A DNA stretch of 64,000 bases, from NCBI RefSeq assembly GCF_000008185.1, contig NC_002967.9:2728001-2792000 (forward strand), read 5' to 3'. The stretch's first letter is position 1. Every line of letters starts with the position of its first letter. The stretch comes from Treponema denticola ATCC 35405. Its GTDB lineage: Bacteria; Spirochaetota; Spirochaetia; Treponematales; Treponemataceae. The position numbers were made by a program, and so were the translations under genes. This document shows positions 55,299-62,293 of the stretch, piece by piece. A model generated the notes under the pieces. The model did not search any database. It saw nothing but the letters and a program-made list of their open reading frames with translations, and had not been told where the DNA came from.

Positions 55299-56259
55299 TT
55301 ATATCCTCCTCAAAGAGAATTTGGGAGCCTCCGCGGGCTCGTCCGATAAGGGGCATTTCGGAGCATTGTTTTATAAATTCCGTTTTTTCAATCTTCGTAT
55401 CGGGATATAATAAAACGCCTAAACTCATACTCAACTTAAAAGGACTGTTTACTACCGGAGAAATATCTAAGTTTTCAAGCGCAGCCTTTATCTTTTCCGC
55501 TAAACTTGCAGCCCCATCCCTACCCTGATCAGGCGTTAAAACGGCAAATTCGTTTCCCTGATAACGGATTAAAACGGAATCCGTATCTAAAAAATGGCTC
55601 AAGTGATTGCCTATAAAGGTAAGACAGGCATCTCCCTTTTCGTGACCGTAGGTGTCGTTAATAGCCTTAAAATTATCGGGCTTCATCATAATAAGAGAAA
55701 AAGAGCCTTTCATAAAGTCCGCAATATTTTCTTCAAGATAGGCCTTATTTAAAAGTCCCGTAAGCTTATCTCCATAAACCTGTTTTTGCAGTTCCTGCAT
55801 AATGGGAGAGTTTTCTTTTATTAAAGAGTTAGCCTTTCGAGTCCTACGAGAAACCATGACCAAAAACGATTTTAGCAGTTGAGCATAAGTTACGGGATTA
55901 TCCTTAAAAACCTCTTCCATGGGAATTCCGTCTTTAGGGAAAGAGAGGATGATAGAGTTTTCATTGGCAGAAGCTATGGCTTTTTGTTCTTCCTGAGTAA
56001 GCATAGCTGTCTCACCGAACATTTCACCGCTTACAAATTCGGCCAGAACGGAATTATCTTCAGGGGATAAAATTATAACATTTCCTTCTACAATAATGTA
56101 AAATCGGTCACCGCGTGTATCCTGCTTAAAAATAATATCGCCTTTTTGATAGCTGTCTATTCCTACCATATCGGCTATGTCTTTTAAGTAAACCTCATCC
56201 CATCCTGCAAAAAGAGGAGTATTACTTAAAGCCTTTATCTTCTGTCCATCACTAATCAT
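55291..56259 (-). CDS. Cyclic-nucleotide-binding-domain protein with degenerate GGDEF
   Basis: The 322-residue protein is a paralogue of the one downstream: CRP-type domain (residues 10-125; GDRFYIIVEGNVII, VSGEMFGETAMLTQEEQ) and a GGDEF-type domain. Its active-site loop reads LIRYQGNEFAVL, so GGDEF has become QGNEF and cyclase activity is unlikely. It could act as a c-di-GMP or GTP sensor, or as a partner to the active copy. TAGGTGG precedes the ATG. Confidence 0.88.
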   Translation of the reverse strand: MISDGQKIKALSNTPLFAGWDEVYLKDIADMVGIDSYQKGDIIFKQDTRGDRFYIIVEGNVIILSPEDNSVLAEFVSGEMFGETAMLTQEEQKAIASANENSIILSFPKDGIPMEEVFKDNPVTYAQLLKSFLVMVSRRTRKANSLIKENSPIMQELQKQVYGDKLTGLLNKAYLEENIADFMKGSFSLIMMKPDNFKAINDTYGHEKGDACLTFIGNHLSHFLDTDSVLIRYQGNEFAVLTPDQGRDGAASLAEKIKAALENLDISPVVNSPFKLSMSLGVLLYPDTKIEKTEFIKQCSEMPLIGRARGGSQILFEEDINE

Positions 56260-56276
56260 TTATACCACCTAAAAGC

Positions 56277-56282
56277 ATTATA
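56277..56282 (-). promoter_or_regulatory. -10 box upstream of the GGDEF pair
   Basis: The complement strand has a perfect TATAAT about 17 nt before the start codon. The -35 is weak. Confidence 0.4.
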
Positions 56283-56340
56283 GCATATTTTCGGTAAAAT
56301 AAAAGTGCATATTTAAAAAATAGGGAAAGAAGTCAAAAAC

Positions 56341-57435
56341 TTATTCATCAAGCAGGTCATCCAAATCTTTTTTAAAGGTTTGTTTTATGTTTTTCTTTTC
56401 TTTAAAGCGCCTTTTTGCCGACTTGGACTTTTCTTCCTTCTTTATTAAGAATTTTTCCTGCCGTTTTTCCCGTCTTATTTTTATTCTATCCTCTTTTAAT
56501 AATTGCAGGTAAAGTTCATACCTGTTTTTATCCAACAAACCCGTTTTAAGAGCCTCTAAAACGGCACAGCCTTTTTCGCATGTATGCGTACAGTCGCTAA
56601 AAAGACACTTGGATTTTAGCTCGGTAATATCCGCAAAAGAATTTTCCCCGCTGTCCGAATCCCAGATACCCAGAACCTTCATTCCGGGAGTGTCCATTAT
56701 AACTCCCGCATCTTCTCCTAAAGAAATTATCTGCCGGTTCGTTGTAGTATGAACGCCCTTGTCTATCTTTTTATTTATTTCGCTTGTGCGTAAAATTTCT
56801 TTTCCGGTTAGGCTGTTTATGAGGCTTGATTTTCCAACACCGGAAGAACCGAGCAATACCGAAGTCTTTCCCTTTTTAAAGTAATACTTTATATTTTCTA
56901 AACTGTCAGGTTCAAAAATACTTATGCAATAGACTTTTAAATGAGGATAAATCTTTTTTATTAAATTTTCGGCATCCTCCCTTGTTTCAGATAAGTCCGC
57001 CTTAGTCAAAAGCAAAACGGTTTCAATATTTTGCAAAGCAAAAACATATCGAGCCAAGCGGTTTAAATTAGAATCCTTGTTTAAGGACATACATATAAAA
57101 GCTGTATCAATATTGGCAGCAATAATTTGTTCAAGCTCAATGCCTAACCTAGGATCCGTTCGCGAAATCTTATTTTTGCGCTCATATAAAAAATCTATAA
57201 GTGCAATCGAAGAATTTTCTTGAGATTCAAAACCGATCCAGTCTCCTACCGTAGGATAATAACCGGATATTTCGCATTCTTTTTTAAAAGAGCCTTTTAA
57301 GCGGGCTTCTTTTTCGACATCTTTACATATTATTTTATAGGAAGTCCCGCCAAAAAAAATAATACGCCCAACCTCTTTTTCGATCTTTTTATCCTTAAAA
57401 AAATCTTCAAAGCCGAAATTTAAAATTGTTTCCAT
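56341..57435 (-). CDS. rsgA: Ribosome small-subunit-dependent GTPase A
   Basis: RsgA checks maturation of the 30S subunit using GTP. The 364-residue protein has the OB-fold N-terminus, circularly permuted G motifs (TKADLSE for G4; GSSGVGKSSLINSL for G1; DTPGMKVLG for G3), and the zinc-binding cluster CLFSDCTHTCEKGCAV, then a basic C-terminus. AAGGA precedes the ATG. The leader region upstream contains a short ORF and a strong promoter. Confidence 0.95.
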   Translation of the reverse strand: METILNFGFEDFFKDKKIEKEVGRIIFFGGTSYKIICKDVEKEARLKGSFKKECEISGYYPTVGDWIGFESQENSSIALIDFLYERKNKISRTDPRLGIELEQIIAANIDTAFICMSLNKDSNLNRLARYVFALQNIETVLLLTKADLSETREDAENLIKKIYPHLKVYCISIFEPDSLENIKYYFKKGKTSVLLGSSGVGKSSLINSLTGKEILRTSEINKKIDKGVHTTTNRQIISLGEDAGVIMDTPGMKVLGIWDSDSGENSFADITELKSKCLFSDCTHTCEKGCAVLEALKTGLLDKNRYELYLQLLKEDRIKIRREKRQEKFLIKKEEKSKSAKRRFKEKKNIKQTFKKDLDDLLDE

Positions 57436-57590
57436 AATGTTTCCTTATATACAGAGAATTATTTTCTCCCGGGATCTACATCACAAAAAATTCGGATTTA
57501 AAAATCTGTAAACTTGAGCACAGATAAAAATCAAGAGAATGAATTTAAGGTGAGAATTTTATAAAGAAAATTGATTTGATAAAATGCGGT

Positions 57591-57650
57591 TTATAAAGAA
57601 CTTCCGGGAGTAAGGTCTTTGCCGCTTGTTAAAAATAATACTGTAATCAT
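57591..57650 (-). CDS. Possible 19-residue leader peptide or microprotein
   Basis: On the complement strand, GGGAGG lies 6 nt before an ATG that opens a 19-codon ORF beginning with ITVLFLTSGKDLTPG. It is downstream of a TTGACA promoter and 155 bp before rsgA. It may be a leader peptide of the rsgA transcript or a small independent gene; coding status is not proven. Confidence 0.4.
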   Translation of the reverse strand: MITVLFLTSGKDLTPGSSL

Positions 57651-57687
57651 AGAGCACCTCCCATAAGTTTTAAAATTTAGTAAAAAG

Positions 57688-57716
57688 ACATTAAGCTAAA
57701 ATAAAGATTTTGTCAA
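57688..57716 (-). promoter_or_regulatory. Strong promoter upstream of the small ORF and rsgA
   Basis: TTGACA (consensus) and TAATGT on the complement strand are spaced by 17 bp. Confidence 0.75.
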
Positions 57717-57726
57717 GCAGGTATTC

Positions 57727-57752
57727 TTGCAAATAGCAATACCGATTTGCAA
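57727..57752. promoter_or_regulatory. Operator-like inverted repeat upstream of the -35 box
   Basis: TTGCAAAT and ATTTGCAA form a perfect 8-bp inverted repeat with a 10-bp centre, ending 10 bp from the -35. A second one, GGTATT/AATACC, overlaps it. This resembles a regulator-binding site. Confidence 0.45.
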
Positions 57753-57776
57753 AAAAAATACCCTACTGTTGTAACT

Positions 57777-57822
57777 GCAAAAAATAAGCGGCAGCGGATA
57801 AGAATCTTAACCGTTGCCGCTT
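57777..57822 (-). terminator. Terminator of the YhhN-family gene
   Basis: On the complement strand, AAGCGGCAACGG pairs with CCGCTGCCGCTT (12 bp, one G-T pair), then ATTTTTTG. It lies 24 bp after the stop codon. Confidence 0.82.
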
Positions 57823-57845
57823 CCCAAGCCAAAAGTTTTAAGCTC

Positions 57846-58547
57846 TTAGGCTCCTATAATTCCTATTGCACCTAATACGATTAAAAGTTGGGCAAGAATA
57901 TAGGTTTTCATAATAAGAAAGCGCATTCCGGCCTTGCCTCCCAAAAAGTATTTGGTTGCAACCATGGTATCCGATATGACAAAGAAAACACTTCCTATAG
58001 CAGCCAATATAAGCGCTAAAGACTGGGTTGCAAAGGCAAAAACTATAAAAAGCCAGCTCATCGATGATATTATAAGAGCGTAAACTATTACAATAGGTTT
58101 AAACCCTTTTAAATACTTTTTTGTTCTCATTACGGCATAGATAATCGAAATTAAAAAAATCACAGCCGTAACAATTCCGGGGATAAGGGGAATATTATCG
58201 ACCTTAACACCGAGTATTGCAAAAACTATATAAGATATTTGCGTAATTGCAAAAAAGAATATACCAAGAGCGAAATTTTGTTTTTCCCAATCAAAAAGAA
58301 GAGCAACATCTCCCAAAAAGCTGAAAATCAAGGCAATTATTATTAAAACATTTAATACCGAAAACGTTTTAATACTTACAAAGCTGAAAGCCAAAAAGAA
58401 TAAAAGAAGAGCCGGCATCAGCATAAATTTTGTCATATCCGCCCATTTTTGTCTTTGCTGAAAGCACTTGATTAAATGAATAATCGAAATAACTAAAAAC
58501 AAGGCAAGAGCTGCGATACACAAAGGATCTAAACATTCATTATACAT
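57846..58547 (-). CDS. YhhN/TMEM86-family membrane protein (lysoplasmalogenase-like)
   Basis: The 233-residue protein has eight hydrophobic helices and the family pattern ALIFSFLGDVALLFD and ALILAAIGSVFFVISDTMVATKYF, with Asp residues in helices as in lysoplasmalogenase. Family members hydrolyse the vinyl-ether bond of lysoplasmalogens; activity here is inference. The start was chosen at the ATG with GGAGG upstream, since an earlier in-frame ATG lacks one. The gene is divergent from TatD. Confidence 0.82.
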   Translation of the reverse strand: MYNECLDPLCIAALALFLVISIIHLIKCFQQRQKWADMTKFMLMPALLLFFLAFSFVSIKTFSVLNVLIIIALIFSFLGDVALLFDWEKQNFALGIFFFAITQISYIVFAILGVKVDNIPLIPGIVTAVIFLISIIYAVMRTKKYLKGFKPIVIVYALIISSMSWLFIVFAFATQSLALILAAIGSVFFVISDTMVATKYFLGGKAGMRFLIMKTYILAQLLIVLGAIGIIGA

Positions 58548-58577
58548 ATATACCTCCAAAAATATACTTATACAATA

Positions 58578-58606
58578 ATCATATACCGAAATCATCAAAA
58601 AAGCAA
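58578..58606 (-). promoter_or_regulatory. Promoter of the YhhN-family gene
   Basis: TTGCTT and TATGAT on the complement strand are spaced by 17 bp, about 30 nt before the ATG. Confidence 0.5.
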
Positions 58607-58625
58607 GATATTTTTAAAATTTAAG

Positions 58626-58654
58626 TTGACGATTAAGCTTTTCTATGCTATCCT
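58626..58654 (+). promoter_or_regulatory. Promoter of the tatD gene
   Basis: TTGACG and TATCCT are spaced by 17 bp. The leader is about 65 nt. Confidence 0.55.
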
Positions 58655-58675
58655 GTACAGGACGGTAATATTACC
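58651..58675. promoter_or_regulatory. Two adjacent perfect palindromes overlapping the tatD start site
   Basis: TCCTGTACAGGA (58651-58662) and GGTAATATTACC (58664-58675), each a perfect 12-bp palindrome, sit at the -10 and start of transcription. They look like repressor sites. Confidence 0.5.
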
Positions 58676-58725
58676 TTAGTTAATAGGTAAAAATTTATTA
58701 TATCAATTTTACATGGAAGAATAAT

Positions 58726-59499
58726 ATGCAGATTTTTGATACTCATGCTCATGTCGGGTTGATCTATTCCGATCCGATTGAGCAATTACGCGTTGTACAG
58801 GAAGCCCGACAAGGCTCTGTAACGAGAATAGTAAGTATATGTAACAGTCTCCACGACTTTTCCAAGGTGTATGAAACTCTTAGGTTTTCACCGGCGGTAT
58901 ACCATGCCGTAGGTGTATCTCCTTCTGAAGTTACATCTCCCGGAAAAGACTGGCAAAAAACAATAGAAGAAAGCTTAAAATTACCCAATGTAGTGGCCGT
59001 AGGAGAAATAGGCCTTGATTACTGCAAAAAATACGGAGATAAACGCTCCCAGATTGAGCTTTTTATCGCCCAGCTTGACATTGCCTCAAAGGCAGGTTTT
59101 CCGGTAATTATTCACAATAGAGAGGCTGGAAAGGATCTTCTTGATATCTTAAAGGAAAGGATTCCCAAAGAAGGAGGAGTTTTACATTGCTACTCCGAAG
59201 ACGATATTTATGCAAAAGAAGCTTTAGAACTTCCTTTATACTTCTCCTTTGCGGGAAATTTGACTTACCGCAATGCAAGAAATTTACATGATACTGTTTT
59301 AGCCCTTCCTCTTGACCGCATCGTTGTCGAATCCGAAAGCCCCTTTATGCCGCCTTCGGTATACCGAGGCCAAAGGAATATGCCAGCCAACACAATCGAA
59401 ACCGTAAAGTTTATGGCTGAGATGCTTTCGATGGATATTGAAGAACTTGCCGATCAACTTTGGAAAAACAGCTGTACGCTCTTCCGGCTGCCCGAATAA
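58726..59499 (+). CDS. tatD: TatD-family metal-dependent hydrolase
   Basis: The 257-residue protein has the TIM-barrel metal ligands of TatD DNases: DTHAHVG, GEIGLDY, PVIIHNRE and LHCYSED. The last ligand motif, usually ETDAP or ETDSP, reads VESESPFMPP here, so the Asp may be replaced by Glu. Known members are 3'-5' exonucleases or deoxyribonucleases. It runs 3 bp into the dus gene with the same direction, so they are cotranscribed. Confidence 0.88.
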   Translation: MQIFDTHAHVGLIYSDPIEQLRVVQEARQGSVTRIVSICNSLHDFSKVYETLRFSPAVYHAVGVSPSEVTSPGKDWQKTIEESLKLPNVVAVGEIGLDYCKKYGDKRSQIELFIAQLDIASKAGFPVIIHNREAGKDLLDILKERIPKEGGVLHCYSEDDIYAKEALELPLYFSFAGNLTYRNARNLHDTVLALPLDRIVVESESPFMPPSVYRGQRNMPANTIETVKFMAEMLSMDIEELADQLWKNSCTLFRLPE

Positions 59500-59502
59500 A
59501 AC

Positions 59503-60513
59503 ATGGAAGAATTGCTTTACAAGCCCGTCTCAATAGGCGGGCTTCTTTTATCGGGGAACATCTTTTTAGCCCCTGTTGCAGGCTACTCCGACAAGGCATT
59601 CCGTTCCATCTGCGTGGACTGCGGTGCGGATTTTACATACACCGAAATGGTATCCTCGGAAGCCCTCGTGAGGGATTCCGATAAAACCGAAAGCCTCATA
59701 GGAAGGGCACCTAACGAAAAAGCTTATGCCGTACAGATTTTCGGCTCAAACCCCGAATACATGGCAAAAACCGCCGTCATAATCGCCGAAAAATATTCCC
59801 CCGAATGTATCGACATAAATTCGGGCTGCCCCATGGCAAAGATTACCAAAAACGGCGCCGGATCAGCCCTGATGACAGACATTCCTCTTTTGTACAGGAT
59901 TGTAAAGGCAGTAAACGATGCTATGGCCCCTTATAAGATACCCGTAACCCTTAAAATACGCTCAGGCTTTACCGCCGACAAACTTAACTGGAAAGAAGCA
60001 GCCTCAGCCGCCATAGATGCCGGGGTTAAAATGCTTACTCTCCATCCCCGTACCCGCTCGCAGGTGTATTCAGGCAAGGCCGATTGGAACATCCTTGCAG
60101 AGCTGGTTCAATTTGCAAAGCCTTATCAAATTCCGATTTTCGGATCGGGAGATTTATTTTCACCTGAGGATGCAAAAAAAATGCTTGAAGAAACAGGCTG
60201 TGCCGGCATAATGTTTGCCCGCGGTGCTATGGGAAACCCCTTTATTTTTACCCAAACAAGGGAGCTTTTGACCAATGGAACATACGGCGAAATAAGCACG
60301 GAACAAAAAATCCGCACCGGTTTTAAAGAACTCATCTTTTTATGCGATGAAAAGGGAGAAGAAAAAGGCTGCCGCGAAATGCGTAAACGCTTTGCCGCCT
60401 ACACCAAGGGCATACCCGACGGCTCCCGCCTCCGCCAAGAATTGGTACAAGCCTCAACAATAGCGGAGTATAAAGCTATAATTCAAAGTGCTTTTAATAT
60501 TTCTTGCTTTTAA
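59503..60513 (+). CDS. dus: tRNA-dihydrouridine synthase
   Basis: The enzyme reduces uridine to dihydrouridine in tRNA with FMN and NADPH. The 336-residue protein has the TIM-barrel start LAPVAGYSDKAFR, the catalytic Cys in DINSGCPMAKITKNGAGSAL, KIRSGF, TLHPRTRSQVYSGKADW and the phosphate-binding IFGSGDLFSPEDAKKMLEETG with FARGAMGNPFIF. It is closest to DusB types. No terminator is seen behind it. Confidence 0.92.
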   Translation: MEELLYKPVSIGGLLLSGNIFLAPVAGYSDKAFRSICVDCGADFTYTEMVSSEALVRDSDKTESLIGRAPNEKAYAVQIFGSNPEYMAKTAVIIAEKYSPECIDINSGCPMAKITKNGAGSALMTDIPLLYRIVKAVNDAMAPYKIPVTLKIRSGFTADKLNWKEAASAAIDAGVKMLTLHPRTRSQVYSGKADWNILAELVQFAKPYQIPIFGSGDLFSPEDAKKMLEETGCAGIMFARGAMGNPFIFTQTRELLTNGTYGEISTEQKIRTGFKELIFLCDEKGEEKGCREMRKRFAAYTKGIPDGSRLRQELVQASTIAEYKAIIQSAFNISCF

Positions 60514-60540
60514 ATAAAAATGTCTAAAACATTGGAATCC

Positions 60541-60662
60541 GCGTTAAATTAAAAAAACCGCCAAGCCCGCAAGGAACGCCAAGGAAAATGAAAGAATATG
60601 TCATCAAAACCTCACCAAAACTCCTTTGCGCTCTTAGTATCTTTGGGGTTAAATTAAAAAAA
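60541..60662. repeat. Dispersed 100-bp repeat, copy 1
   Basis: It runs from AACCGCCAAGCCCGCAAGGA to CTTTGCGCTCTTAG and GGGGTTAAATTAAAAAA, with ends that are roughly inverted. It resembles 61079-61197. Copies of AAAACATTGRAATCCGC at 60526-60543 and 60670-60687 flank it. Confidence 0.6.
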
Positions 60663-60676
60663 ACTTTCCCAAAACA

Positions 60677-60705
60677 TTGAAATCCGCATAAAAACGGGTT
60701 ATAAT
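60677..60705 (+). promoter_or_regulatory. Promoter of the heptamer-repeat transcription unit
   Basis: TTGAAA and TATAAT are spaced by 17 bp. The element closely matches the lipoprotein promoter at 45041-45069. The ATG at 60713 is only 7 nt from the -10. Confidence 0.75.
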
Positions 60706-60712
60706 ATAAGTA

Positions 60713-61186
60713 ATGATAGAAAAACGCTGGAAAAGCACCGACAGAAACTACAACCATTCTCACAAAAAAAGTGCAAAAAGTTTTGCAAAAGGACTTGACA
60801 AAGCCGAAACGCACCTCATAATTTTTAGCAACAAGCAACAAGCAACAAGCAACAAGCAACAAGCAACAAGCAACAAGCAACAAGCAACAAGCAACAAGCA
60901 ACAAGCAACAAGCAACAAGCAACAAGCAACAAGCAACAAGCAACAAGCAACAAGCAACAAGCGGACAGAGCGGTATAAGCGCGCAATCTGCTCAATGCAC
61001 CCAGAACACACACAAATTTCTTCAACTAATAACACGCACAGGACAGAAGCACTGTCTTCGTGCGTTTTTTACATTACACCGTTTAAGGAAACCGCAACGC
61101 CCGCAGAGAACGCAAAGGATTATAAAAGAATGTCTTACACAGCCTCTCTTAAAACATCTTGCGTCCTTGGCGTGCTCCGCGGTTAA
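60713..61186 (+). CDS. Repeat-containing ORF of doubtful coding status
   Basis: The 157-codon frame starts with IEKRWKSTDRNYNHSHKKSAK, continues through a repeat of SNKQQAT, and ends with Ala/Thr/Lys-rich residues that run through a terminator. I do not recognise it. The predicted RNA ends near 61070, which would cut off the last 39 codons, and the heptamer is not a multiple of three, so any unit gained or lost shifts the frame. It may be a short phase-variable protein or, more likely, a non-coding RNA. Confidence 0.3.
   Translation: MIEKRWKSTDRNYNHSHKKSAKSFAKGLDKAETHLIIFSNKQQATSNKQQATSNKQQATSNKQQATSNKQQATSNKQQATSNKRTERYKRAICSMHPEHTQISSTNNTHRTEALSSCVFYITPFKETATPAENAKDYKRMSYTASLKTSCVLGVLRG
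60795..60823 (+). promoter_or_regulatory. Second candidate promoter, ending at the heptamer array
   Basis: TTGACA (consensus) and ATAATT are spaced by 17 bp. A transcript would start at the first heptamers. Confidence 0.45.
60827..60962 (+). repeat. Heptamer tandem array, 19 copies of AGCAACA
   Basis: Nineteen perfect AGCAACA units plus AGC run from 60827 to 60962. No mismatch was seen. This is a simple-sequence repeat with high slippage potential. Confidence 0.97.
61034..61070 (+). terminator. Terminator of the heptamer transcription unit
   Basis: ACGCAC-AGGACAG pairs with CTGTCTT-C-GTGCGT around an AAGCA loop, followed by TTTTTT. Confidence 0.85.
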
Positions 61187-61197
61187 ATTAAAAAATA
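61079..61197. repeat. Dispersed 100-bp repeat, copy 2
   Basis: AAACCGCAACGCCCGCAGAG at the left end and CTTGGCGTGCTCCGCGGTT followed by AAATTAAAAAA at the right parallel the copy at 60541. The termini are inverted to each other, as in a non-autonomous element. Confidence 0.6.
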
Positions 61198-61210
61198 TAA
61201 GGAGAACAAG

Positions 61211-61921
61211 ATGTTAAAGTATTGTTTGCGAGAAAACTTACTGACGCCTGCACCCGATGACTACATGGCGCAGGCGCAGGACGTGCGCTCGTACACTCTT
61301 GACGAGATTATCGACCTGATGATGGAAAAAGGTACCACGCTCACGCGTGCGGATGTGGCGGCAACCTTGCAAGTCTACGGAGAGGTAGTAAGTGCCATTA
61401 TCAAAGACGGCTCGGCCGTTAACACACCGCTTATGAACACCTCGATGAGCATATCCGGCGTATTTGACGGAGCAAACGACAGCTTCGATAAAAAGCGGCA
61501 CACAATCAACTTGAACCTGACGGCAGGCACGCTCCTTCGCGACGCTGTAACCAAAATCAAATGCGAAAAAACCGAAAGTGCCGGCACAGACCCGTACATC
61601 ACCGAAGTTACCGACGTCGTTTCGGGCAAGGTGAACGAAGTACTCTCCAAAGGCGGGGTCGTCCAGCTGGTAGGAAGCCGCCTTAAATTCGACGCAAAAG
61701 ATGCGGCTCAAGGCATCTTCTTTGTCCCCGAAACGGGAGAAGCGGTGAGGGCAACAGTAATAGCCGAAAACAAACCCGCCCGCCTCATGGCCATCATCCC
61801 CGCCGGCCTTAAAGCCGGCACCTACTACATAGAGGTAAGGACGAAAATAGATATGGGCGGTAAAAAACTGAAAACGCTCAAAACCGGACGGTTTGCCAAA
61901 CCGCTTACCGTTACCGCATAA
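61211..61921 (+). CDS. HU-like DNA-binding domain plus DUF4469 protein
   Basis: The 236-residue protein has an N-terminal HU/IHF-like half (residues 1-120; YTLDEIIDLMMEKGTTLTRADVAATLQVYGEVVSAIIKDG) and a C-terminal Ig-like DUF4469 half (about 135-235; VVQLVGSRLKFDAKDAAQGIFFV, then MAIIPAGLKAGTYYIEVRT). Family members of this two-domain type are DNA-bending-like proteins of unknown role. It has no signal peptide. AAGGAG lies 8 nt before the ATG. Its GC content is well above that of the core genes. Confidence 0.85.
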   Translation: MLKYCLRENLLTPAPDDYMAQAQDVRSYTLDEIIDLMMEKGTTLTRADVAATLQVYGEVVSAIIKDGSAVNTPLMNTSMSISGVFDGANDSFDKKRHTINLNLTAGTLLRDAVTKIKCEKTESAGTDPYITEVTDVVSGKVNEVLSKGGVVQLVGSRLKFDAKDAAQGIFFVPETGEAVRATVIAENKPARLMAIIPAGLKAGTYYIEVRTKIDMGGKKLKTLKTGRFAKPLTVTA

Positions 61922-61934
61922 AAACATAGCCGGT

Positions 61935-62095
61935 CTACCGGCATAATGGTAGACACCCTACCAACATAATGGTAGACTGTCTACCAACGTAATGGTGAGC
62001 AGTCTACCAGCATAATGGTGGACACCCTACCGGCATAATGGTGGGCAGTCTACCAGCATAATGGTAGCCGGTCTACCAATATAATGATAAAGTCC
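61935..62095 (+). repeat. 23-bp tandem palindromic array, 7 copies
   Basis: Seven units of exactly 23 bp, consensus CTACCRRCATAATGGTRGNCR, run from 61935 to 62095. Most units contain a CTACC...GGTAG inverted repeat with a central ATAAT. The last unit is degenerate. Confidence 0.92.
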
Positions 62096-62100
62096 TTTTG

Positions 62101-62159
62101 GATTGGGACAATTCAATCCAAAAAATACATGAATAAACCCCGAACCTTGAACCCGCCGG
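62101..62159 (+). repeat. 58-bp direct repeat, left copy
   Basis: The sequence GATTGGGAC...CAATCCAAAAAATACA...AATAAACCCCGAACCTTG...CCCGCCGG recurs at 63797-63854. The two copies flank the BspA-type gene. Confidence 0.9.
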
Positions 62160-62208
62160 GGTCTTTAGGGGCAGCGCCCCTAAACAGCGCGGGAGAGAGA
62201 GGGGGTTA

Positions 62209-62277
62209 TAGGGGGAGAGTACAACCAACGGAGTTTCGAGGTGAACCCTGCTCTGGACGGGGTGCTCTCTCCCCCTA
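62209..62277 (+). promoter_or_regulatory. Long stem-loop in the leader of the BspA-type gene
   Basis: TAGGGGGAGAG (62209-62219) pairs perfectly with CTCTCCCCCTA (62267-62277). The lower arm ends 4 nt before the AAGGAG ribosome site. A smaller TAGGGGC/GCCCCTA hairpin lies at 62166-62182. Confidence 0.6.
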
Positions 62278-62293
62278 AATTAAGGAGTTTCTT

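Noticed and set aside
60524-60946. Leftward ORF of repeated LLVACC residues
   Set aside because: It is the complement of the heptamer array; residues follow only from the repeat, and no ribosome site is seen.
61238-61927. 229-codon leftward ORF opposite the HU-like gene
   Set aside because: The plus-strand frame has recognisable domains and a good ribosome site; the complement has neither.
61935-62095. CRISPR array
   Set aside because: Units are contiguous with no unique spacers, and no cas gene is present.
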